From NCBI GenBank assembly GCA_009840115.1, contig VXOJ01000017.1, positions 29,544 to 93,543 of the forward strand: 64,000 nucleotides of DNA, in the 5' to 3' direction. The stretch is from Gemmatimonadales bacterium (GTDB lineage Bacteria; Gemmatimonadota; Gemmatimonadetes; Palauibacterales; Palauibacteraceae). The position numbers were made by a program, and so were the translations under genes. The notes under the pieces were generated by a model that had not been told where the DNA came from, searched no databases, and saw only the letters and a list, made by a program, of their open reading frames with translations. Of the stretch, positions 57,914-64,000 are shown one piece after another (position 1 is the first letter of the stretch; every line of letters starts with the position of its first letter).

Positions 57914-59070
57914 CCGGCCCAATCCTCGCATCGCCGCGTCCGGCCGAGAAGGTCCGCCGCCAGGATGTCCGCGATCCGCTCGCCGGCGCGCCCGTCCCCG
58001 TACGGGTTGCGGGGCGGTTCGAGACCGGGTTCGCGAGACAGGGCCGCCCGCGCGCGCTCCGCGATGAGCCGGCGATCCGTTCCGACGAGTTCGGCGACTC
58101 CGGCCTCCACTCCCTCCGGGCGCTCCGTGACATCCCGCAACACGAGGACCGGGGTGGCGAACGTCGGCGCCTCCTCCTGGATGCCGCCGGAATCGGTCAT
58201 CACGAGCGCTGCGGTTTCCAGCGCCGCTACCAGGTCCAGGTAATCGAGCGGTTCCGTAAGGTGAATGCGCGGGTGGTCCGCCAGCCACTCACGCGCCGGC
58301 ACGAGGACGTTCGGGTTGGGGTGGACGGGATAGAGCACGCACACATCGGGGTGTGCATCGACCACGTCCCGCACGGCCCGGAAGATCTCGGCGAGGGGAG
58401 GACCGAACGCCTCGCGGCGATGCGCGGTCAACAGGACGAGCCGCGCCTCGTCGCCCCGCACCCGTGACTGGATCTCCGCCAGGGAAGGATCCCTCACGGG
58501 GCGCTGGCGGCGGGCGACGGAAAGCAGGGCGTCGACCACCGTGTTCCCGGTAACGAACACCGAGTCCGGGGAAGTGTTCTCTTGCAGCAACTCGTCGCGG
58601 GCCCGGATCGTCGGGGCAAAATGGTACTCGGACGCGACATCCGTGAGCCGGCGCAGGATCTCCTCGGGGAAGGGCGCGTGGCGGTCGTGGCTCCGAAGCC
58701 CCGCCTCCACGTGCCCCACCTTCACCTTCTCGAGGAAACCGGCCAGCGAAGCGGCGAACACCGTCGCCGTGTCGCCCTGCACGAGGAGGACATCCGGCGC
58801 GGCCTCGCGCAGGATACCGCGCACGCCACGGAGGACGCGGCTCACGACATCCGCCACGTCCTGGCCTTCCCGCATCACGTTCAGCCGGTAGTCCGGCGCC
58901 AGGCCGAAGATGTCGAGCGCCGGCTCCACAAGGTCGAGGTGTTGCCCGCTCAGCGCGATCTTCGTCTCGAACGCCGGTTCGAGGTGGCGGAGCGCGTCAT
59001 GCACCGGCGCCATCTTGATCGCTTCCGGACGGGTCCCGATCACGATCAGGATTCGCGGAACGGGGGTCAT
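57910..59070 (-). CDS. wecB: UDP-N-acetylglucosamine 2-epimerase
   Basis: Non-hydrolysing epimerase that makes UDP-ManNAc for surface polysaccharides. Seen: VIGTRPEAIKMAPVHDAL, QGDTATVFAASLAGF, HVEAGLRSHDRHAPFPEE, LLTAHRREAFG, LYPVHPNPNV and DSGGIQEEAP. 386 aa. A UDP-ManNAc dehydrogenase gene is not in the window. Confidence 0.95.
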   Translation of the reverse strand: MTPVPRILIVIGTRPEAIKMAPVHDALRHLEPAFETKIALSGQHLDLVEPALDIFGLAPDYRLNVMREGQDVADVVSRVLRGVRGILREAAPDVLLVQGDTATVFAASLAGFLEKVKVGHVEAGLRSHDRHAPFPEEILRRLTDVASEYHFAPTIRARDELLQENTSPDSVFVTGNTVVDALLSVARRQRPVRDPSLAEIQSRVRGDEARLVLLTAHRREAFGPPLAEIFRAVRDVVDAHPDVCVLYPVHPNPNVLVPAREWLADHPRIHLTEPLDYLDLVAALETAALVMTDSGGIQEEAPTFATPVLVLRDVTERPEGVEAGVAELVGTDRRLIAERARAALSREPGLEPPRNPYGDGRAGERIADILAADLLGRTRRCEDWAG

Positions 59071-59840
59071 TCCTCGGCGGCCCGCTTGACGATGAGGCCG
59101 CCGCTGCGCCCCACCCTGATGAACGGCAAGCCATGGCGGTCCGTGAATTCGGAATACGCCTGGAGGGCGCCGTCCGCCCAGTTCGGTTCGATGCAGTCAT
59201 CCACGACGAACCCGCCTCCGGGGACGACAAGGGGCCAGATCGCCTCCAGCACGTCCCGCGTGGGCAGGTATAGGTCCACGTCGAGCAGGACCGCGCCGAC
59301 CGGACCCGTGATTTCGGCCCAGTTTACCTTCGCGCAGTCGCCTTCGACGATGCGGTAGTTCGAATAGCCCAGCCGCGCGACGCCGTGTTCGAACACCCGG
59401 TGGTCGAGGTAGGAATAGTCCGAGATTTCCGACCTTGTCTTGCGCCGCTCACCGGTCTCGTGCGCGATGCTCTCCGGAGTGAAGCCGTCGAACGTGTCCA
59501 CGAGCACCAGCTCGCGCGGGTCGCGGGTCGTCAGGAGATGTTCGAGGATGAACACGGAGCTGTCTCCGCGGCCGACGCCGATCTCCACCACGGCGGCCCC
59601 GGTCCGTCGCGTGGCATCGATCAGGCCCAGCATCGCTGCCAGCACCCCGGGATCCACCCAGTACGGATACCTCGGCAGCATGACGTTCCGCAGCAGCGGG
59701 GTCCGGTACACGATTCGTCTGGCCCCGCCCACGAGGCGGGGCAGTCGGCGGTGAAGCGCTCGGACGCAGGAGGCGAGCAGCCCCGCTCGGCGGACGGCGT
59801 CTCGGGGCGGTGTCGTCTGGAGCGGCGACTCGTGGAGCAC
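59067..59840 (-). CDS. TylF/MycF-type O-methyltransferase
   Basis: Macrocin-O-methyltransferase-like protein. Seen: VVEIGVGRGDSSVFILEHL, VDTFDGFTPESIAHETG, VLLDVDLYLPTRDVL with metal-type acids, and FVVDDCIEPNWADGAL. The start is uncertain: the frame is open to 60032, but that would cover the predicted promoter. I use the GTG at 59840 (257 aa). Probably methylates a sugar of a surface glycan. Confidence 0.82.
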   Translation of the reverse strand: MLHESPLQTTPPRDAVRRAGLLASCVRALHRRLPRLVGGARRIVYRTPLLRNVMLPRYPYWVDPGVLAAMLGLIDATRRTGAAVVEIGVGRGDSSVFILEHLLTTRDPRELVLVDTFDGFTPESIAHETGERRKTRSEISDYSYLDHRVFEHGVARLGYSNYRIVEGDCAKVNWAEITGPVGAVLLDVDLYLPTRDVLEAIWPLVVPGGGFVVDDCIEPNWADGALQAYSEFTDRHGLPFIRVGRSGGLIVKRAAEE

Positions 59841-59995
59841 GGGTGCTACCGACTGGTCCTTTCTCGCACGACTCCCGCGCCCGAAATTTGTGGGAGCGGC
59901 GGGCCCGGCGGGATCGCCTCGAATGCCGCAGCGGCTTGGCCGCCGGCCGAGTCGCGGGCGGGGAACCTGATACCGGTTTGAGGATACGAACCACA

Positions 59996-60024
59996 AAGCT
60001 ACGCAGCGACCGACAGGCTGCCAA
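59996..60024 (-). promoter_or_regulatory. Predicted promoter of the minus-strand glycan genes
   Basis: On the minus strand TTGGCA (60024-60019), 17 bases, then TAGCTT (60001-59996). It would transcribe the methyltransferase-wecB-glycosyltransferase run, with a leader of about 150 bases. Spacing and -10 match the other predicted promoters. Confidence 0.55.
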
Positions 60025-60061
60025 ACGACCATCGACGGGCCGCCAACCTGTTGAGGATGCC

Positions 60062-61675
60062 ATGGCCCCTTCCGCTAACGTCAGCAAGATGGCCCTTCTA
60101 CCGATCCTGGCTATCGCCACGGCGATCGGCTGCGGCGGCGGGGACAGCCTGATCGTGGATCCCGACCCGGTGCCCCCGCCGAACCGGGCGCCCGAGACCA
60201 CAGGCGCCATTCCGGCACAGTCCCTTGCCGTCGGCATGAACGTCACGGTGAACCTCTCGCCGTTCTTCCGGGATCCGGATGGCGACGCGCTGACGTACAG
60301 CGCCGCATCGTCCGACACGCTCGTCGCGGAGGCCGCGGTGTCCGGCGAGCGGCTGATCCTCGTCGCCGTGTCCCGGGGCGCGGCATCGGCCACCGTCACC
60401 GCCGCCGATGGGAGGGGCGGAGAGGCCCACCAGTCATTCTCGGTGACGGTGCCGAATTCGCCGCCGATGGCCGCGCGCGAGATTGCTTCAAGGGCGCTTG
60501 CCCCGGGCGGCACGGAAACCATCGATCTCTCCGGTTACTTTATCGATCCGGAAGGCGATCCGCTGACGTACAGCGCCACATCGTCCGACACGCTCGTCGC
60601 GGAAGCCGCGGTCTCCGGCACGCGCCTGATCCTCATCGCCGTGTCCCGGGGCGCCGCATCGGCCACCGTCACCGCGAGCGACGGGATGGGCGGGGAAGCC
60701 CATCTGTCGTTCTCCGTGGCCGTTTCGGCGCCCATCCCGAACGCTCCGCCGATTCCTGTGGGGGCGATCCGCTCGAGGACGATCGCCGCGGGGAGCGTGG
60801 CGACGATGGACGTCTCCCGTTACTTCAGCGATGCGGACGGCGATGCTCTCACGTACGGCGCTTCGTCATCCGACGCCCGCGTGGCGTGGGTCTCCGTTTC
60901 CGGGAGCGAGTTGGCCATGGTCGGGCTTTCGCCGGGCGTGGCGGCGGCGACCGTGAACGCGCGGGACCCGGAAGGCGCCGAGGCTCGGCAGAGCTTCGAA
61001 CTGGCCGTCTGCGCCGTTCCGGCAGGCATCCTGCACTGGTGGTCGGCCGAGGGCAGCGGCGCCGACCGCATCGGGGGCGTGGACGCGACCCTCATGAGCG
61101 GAGCCACCTACGCCCGGGGCGTCGTCGGCGCCACCGGCGGGGAAGCGTTCTCCTTCGATGGCGTGGACGCCCTCGCCGTCGTATCCGACGCTCCGACCCT
61201 CAATCCGGAGGGTCCGTTCACCGTCATGGCGTGGGCCAGGCCGGGACGGGCCGAAACGGCTGGCAGCGGGGCGATCATCGGCAAGGGACACCCCTGGATG
61301 GAGTCATGGGTACTGGACAATCACAACGGCAGGTGGAGGACGTTCATGAGGGATCGAGACCGGGGAGACGAAAAAGTCTACGGACCGCGTCTCGTCCCCG
61401 GCGAGTGGACGCACCTTGCCATGACCTGGGACGGCGACCGGCTCGCCCTCTACGTCGATGCGGTCGAGCAGGGGACCCGCGACATCGAAAGCATCCACGT
61501 GACCGACGCGTTCGTCGGAATCGGCGGGCGAAGCGAGGAGGGGTTCCAGGACGGCGAACTCGACTTCGAGTTTACGGGCGAAATCGATGAAGTGATGTTC
61601 TTCGGACGCGCGCTCGGCGTTGAGGAGATACGGTCGGTATTCGAAAACGCCGCCATTGGTTTCTGCAATTCCTGA
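60062..61675 (+). CDS. Lipoprotein with three Ig-like repeats and a LamG domain
   Basis: A 537 aa exported lipoprotein. Seen: hydrophobic lead ALLPILAIATAIGC with the lipobox Cys, three repeats of about 91-95 residues (the DGDALTYSAASSDTLVAEAA type, cadherin-like Ig folds), then a concanavalin/LamG-like domain (residues about 325-530: VDALAVVSDAPTLNPEG, WTHLAMTWDGDRLALYVD, FTGEIDEVMFFGRAL). A second in-frame ATG at 60089 fits a shorter signal. Likely a cell-surface binding or adhesion protein. Confidence 0.85.
   Translation: MAPSANVSKMALLPILAIATAIGCGGGDSLIVDPDPVPPPNRAPETTGAIPAQSLAVGMNVTVNLSPFFRDPDGDALTYSAASSDTLVAEAAVSGERLILVAVSRGAASATVTAADGRGGEAHQSFSVTVPNSPPMAAREIASRALAPGGTETIDLSGYFIDPEGDPLTYSATSSDTLVAEAAVSGTRLILIAVSRGAASATVTASDGMGGEAHLSFSVAVSAPIPNAPPIPVGAIRSRTIAAGSVATMDVSRYFSDADGDALTYGASSSDARVAWVSVSGSELAMVGLSPGVAAATVNARDPEGAEARQSFELAVCAVPAGILHWWSAEGSGADRIGGVDATLMSGATYARGVVGATGGEAFSFDGVDALAVVSDAPTLNPEGPFTVMAWARPGRAETAGSGAIIGKGHPWMESWVLDNHNGRWRTFMRDRDRGDEKVYGPRLVPGEWTHLAMTWDGDRLALYVDAVEQGTRDIESIHVTDAFVGIGGRSEEGFQDGELDFEFTGEIDEVMFFGRALGVEEIRSVFENAAIGFCNS
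60179..61009 (+). repeat. Three tandem Ig-like coding repeats
   Basis: Equivalent points lie at 60272, 60545 and 60830, a spacing of 273 and 285 bases. The first two copies are nearly identical in DNA over about 170 bases, while the third has drifted. This suggests a fairly recent duplication of one domain. Confidence 0.85.
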
Positions 61676-61697
61676 GGAGACGTAACTTCCGGCTGCA

Positions 61698-62486
61698 ATG
61701 AGCCCGGACACGTCCCCCACTCCCTCCGCGGATTCCGACGAGGATCCGGCCGCCACCGTCCCCACGGGGGGCGAACGGGGCCTCGTCATCCTGCCTACGT
61801 ACAACGAGGTCGATTCCATCGCCGGGATCGTCGAGGGCGCGCTGGCTCAGGACCCCCGGCTTTCCGTCCTCGTCGTCGACGACGCCTCGCCCGACGGAAC
61901 GGGAGCCCTCGTCGACTCGCTCGCCGCGGCGGAGCCGCGCGTGAACGTGCTGCACAGGGAAGGGAAGCTGGGGCTCGGGACCGCCTACATCGCCGGTTTC
62001 CGCTGGGCGCTGGAGCGGGATTTCGAATGGATCTTCGAGATGGACGCCGACGGCTCGCATGATGCGCGCTATATTCCCGACATGATCGCCGCGACCGGCC
62101 GCTTCGATGTCGTCGTCGGATCCCGCTATACTGCGGGAGTGAACGTCATCAACTGGCCCATGTCGCGCCTGCTCCTCAGCTACTACGCGAACAAGTACGC
62201 GCGCATCGCCACGGGACTGCGCCTCGCCGATTCCACGAGCGGCTTCAAGTGCTTCACCCGCCGCGTATTGGAGGCGATCGACCTCGACCGCGTGGGGTCG
62301 ACCGGGTACACGTTCCAGATTGAAATGAACTTCCGCGCATGGAAGAAGGGGTTCCGTGTAGGGGAGGTCCCCATCGTGTTCACGGACCGGCGCCTCGGGC
62401 AGAGCAAGATGTCGGGGGCGATCGTGCGGGAGGCGGTGTGGCGCGTGTGGGCGCTGCGTCTGCGCTCCCTCATCGGGAGGCTGTGA
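61698..62486 (+). CDS. Polyprenol monophosphomannose synthase, GT2
   Basis: Dolichol-phosphate-mannose-synthase-like family 2 transferase. Seen: VILPTYNEVDSIAGIVEGAL, VLVVDDASPDGTGALV, IFEMDADGSHDARYIPDM and SGFKCFTRRVLEAI. 262 aa with no membrane tail, as in short Ppm/DPM1 proteins. Stop overlaps the channel ATG by one base. Sugar inferred as mannose only by family. Confidence 0.88.
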   Translation: MSPDTSPTPSADSDEDPAATVPTGGERGLVILPTYNEVDSIAGIVEGALAQDPRLSVLVVDDASPDGTGALVDSLAAAEPRVNVLHREGKLGLGTAYIAGFRWALERDFEWIFEMDADGSHDARYIPDMIAATGRFDVVVGSRYTAGVNVINWPMSRLLLSYYANKYARIATGLRLADSTSGFKCFTRRVLEAIDLDRVGSTGYTFQIEMNFRAWKKGFRVGEVPIVFTDRRLGQSKMSGAIVREAVWRVWALRLRSLIGRL

Positions 62487-63394
62487 TGGCCAGAAACCGG
62501 ACGATGTCGTACTTCCCGTCCCGGCGGGAACCGCCGCCTCGGGCGATCGACTACGACAATCATCCGGTCTTCTCGAAGCGGCCGCGGTGGAGGTGTGAAG
62601 CCCACCGCATCATCTTCGGCAACCTGACGCGGGCCGGGCGCCTCTTCGACCTCATCCTCATCGGCGTCATCCTCGCCAGCGTGGTCGTCGTGATGCTGGA
62701 GAGCGTGCAGGATTTCAACGTTCGTGCTCGAGGCGCGCTGTGGACGCTCGAATGGGTGTTCACGCTGCTGTTCACGGTCGAATATGTGCTCCGCCTCATC
62801 GCGGCGGAGCGGGCCGGCCAATACGCCCGTTCCTTCTTCGGGATCATCGACCTGCTCGCCGTCCTGCCGAACTTCGTCGGGCTGCTGATCCCGGGGGGAC
62901 AGGCGCTCGCCGTCATCCGCCTGCTGCGGGTGCTACGCGTGTTCCGGGTTCTGAAGCTCGCCCAGTTCGTCGGCGGAGAACGACTCCTGATCAGCGCGTT
63001 GCGCTCGAGCGCCTACAAGGTCGCCGTCTTCATCGTCGCGGTGCTCGTCGTAGTGACGGTCGTGGGCGCGGCGATGTACGTGATCGAAGGCGCGGAGTCC
63101 GGCTTCAGCAGCATCCCTCGCGGCGTCTACTGGGCCATCGTCACCGTGACGACGGTGGGGTTCGGCGACATCACGCCGCAGACCACGCCGGGACAGATGC
63201 TTGCCGCGCTCCTGATGATCCTGGGATACGGCGTGATCGCCGTCCCGACAGGCATCGTGACGGCCGAGATCACGGGCGGCCGTGAAGCGAGACTGCGCGC
63301 CGCCATGGAGCGGATGTGCCTGCGCTGCGCCACGTCCGGCCACGACCCGGATGCCCGTCATTGCAAGCACTGCGGCACCGAACTGCTCGAATGA
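62486..63394 (+). CDS. Voltage-gated-type potassium channel with C-terminal zinc ribbon
   Basis: Ion transporter of the six-helix Kv type, 302 aa. Seen: helices from about residue 55, a voltage-sensor S4 with regularly spaced arginines (VIRLLRVLRVFRVLKL), the selectivity filter TTVGFGD at residues 222-228, and the S6 helix. The last ~30 residues hold two Cys pairs (CLRC and CKHC) that look like a small zinc ribbon, an unusual tail for a Kv channel. N-terminus is basic. Confidence 0.9.
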   Translation: MARNRTMSYFPSRREPPPRAIDYDNHPVFSKRPRWRCEAHRIIFGNLTRAGRLFDLILIGVILASVVVVMLESVQDFNVRARGALWTLEWVFTLLFTVEYVLRLIAAERAGQYARSFFGIIDLLAVLPNFVGLLIPGGQALAVIRLLRVLRVFRVLKLAQFVGGERLLISALRSSAYKVAVFIVAVLVVVTVVGAAMYVIEGAESGFSSIPRGVYWAIVTVTTVGFGDITPQTTPGQMLAALLMILGYGVIAVPTGIVTAEITGGREARLRAAMERMCLRCATSGHDPDARHCKHCGTELLE

Positions 63395-64000
63395 TCCGCC
63401 CGCGGCACCCCGACCGGCTCTCGCGGGCCCTGTTCGGCGCCGCCGTCGCGGCGGCGTGCATGGCCCCGGGGCTCGCGGCCCAGGCCGATGCCGCGGATGC
63501 CGTGGACGTGGAGGCGCTGCGGCCCCGCGCTCCGGTCCCCATCGCCCGCATCTCCGAGGCGATCGACGTGGACGGGGTCGTGAACGAACCCGTGTGGGAG
63601 ACGATCGATCCGCTCCCGCTCTTCATCATGTCGCCCACCCACGGCGGGGAGCAGACGGAGCGGACCGAGATTCGTCTCGCGCACGATGACCGGTATCTCT
63701 ACGTGTCCGGGCGGATGTACGACTCGAACCCGGACGGCATCCGCGTAAACACTTTCTATCGAGACAGTTACAGCGGCGATGACCTGTTCTCCTTCGTGAT
63801 CGACAGCTACAACGACTACGAGACCGCGCTCTGGTTCGGCACGACCCCGGCCGGCGTGCGCCAGGACCGCTCGATCTCCGGCGACGCCGAGTTTACGGGC
63901 GACCTCCCGCCGTTCAACGAGGACTGGAACGCGCACTGGGACGTCCGTACGACCCGCAACGGGGAAGGGTGGTTCGCGGAGTTCCGCATCCCGTTCTCCA
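63391..64000 (+). CDS. DUF5916/carbohydrate-binding-9-type outer-membrane protein (5' part)
   Basis: The 5' 203 codons of a gene cut by the window end. Seen: a signal peptide ending around GLAAQA, then a CBM9-like domain (ARISEAIDVDGVVNEPVWE, RLAHDDRYLYVSGRMYD, DDLFSFVIDSYNDYETAL and WFAEFRIPFS). Proteins starting like this usually continue into a large DUF5916 barrel. The ATG overlaps the channel stop as ATGA. Role unknown; possibly uptake of a peptide or sugar. Confidence 0.8.
   Translation, partial: MIRPRHPDRLSRALFGAAVAAACMAPGLAAQADAADAVDVEALRPRAPVPIARISEAIDVDGVVNEPVWETIDPLPLFIMSPTHGGEQTERTEIRLAHDDRYLYVSGRMYDSNPDGIRVNTFYRDSYSGDDLFSFVIDSYNDYETALWFGTTPAGVRQDRSISGDAEFTGDLPPFNEDWNAHWDVRTTRNGEGWFAEFRIPFS

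Noticed and set aside
59841..60061. Another gene in the gap between the methyltransferase and the lipoprotein
   Set aside because: Only extensions of the flanking frames are open, and they run over the predicted promoter. I see nothing else there.

Overview
The window is about 70% GC and densely coded, with frequent GTG and TTG starts and many 1-4 base stop/start overlaps. It comes from a Gram-negative (diderm) aerobic bacterium: it carries complete Kdo and Lpt lipopolysaccharide genes, a full 14-subunit complex I with a fused nuoCD, an LPS-linked sigma-54 gene and several predicted outer-membrane or lipoprotein products. The Ala/Asp/Ser/Thr/Pro-rich tails on envelope proteins and a DUF5916-type outer-membrane protein at the right edge suggest Gemmatimonadota. 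That placement is inference from gene content and was not tested against a tree.

Layout. 1-3.5 kb: glycolysis (gap, pgk, tpiA) and secG. 3.5-6.7 kb: an RNase HI homologue on the minus strand, carA, sppA and an HU-type DNA-binding protein. 6.7-11.6 kb: a class I aminotransferase (minus), a small orphan gene, a molybdopterin cluster (moaD, moaE, moaA) with a tiny exported peptide inside it, a DUF423 membrane protein and dcd. 11.6-12.4 kb: an alpha/beta hydrolase (minus). 12.5-26.7 kb: nuoA-nuoN in one tight operon, joined by a 1-base overlap to a phosphohexomutase, then sucC-sucD, a CBS-domain protein and ndk. 31-36.3 kb: the DUF177-rpmF-plsX-fabD-fabG-acpP-fabF fatty-acid locus. 36.3-41 kb: purE, ispF, a DedA protein, xerD, a nitroreductase and an outer-membrane barrel protein. 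41-50 kb: kdsB-pyrG-kdsA-kdsC-lptC-lptA-lptB-rpoN, the Kdo synthesis and LPS export module. 50-64 kb: surface glycan and envelope genes (polyprenol-linked glycosyltransferases, methyltransferases, large membrane glycosyltransferase-like proteins, wecB), an Ig/LamG lipoprotein, a voltage-gated-type K+ channel and the 5' part of a DUF5916-like gene.

How it fits together. Most of the window is conserved housekeeping sequence: central carbon metabolism feeds NADH to complex I, fatty-acid synthesis supplies acyl-ACP, and Kdo plus Lpt genes build and export LPS under the same cluster as rpoN. The right-hand 14 kb is more accessory. Its 50.9-53.2 kb part has visibly lower GC than its neighbours.

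I found no CRISPR array, insertion sequence, prophage, tRNA or rRNA, and no convincing wholly new multi-gene system. The best leads are: a shared promoter pattern (TTGNNN-N17-TANNTT) seen before at least five transcription units; short leader ORFs whose stop codons overlap the start of the main gene; an RNase HI homologue lacking its catalytic glutamate; greatly enlarged, repeat-bearing LptC and LptA proteins; and a short NuoG.
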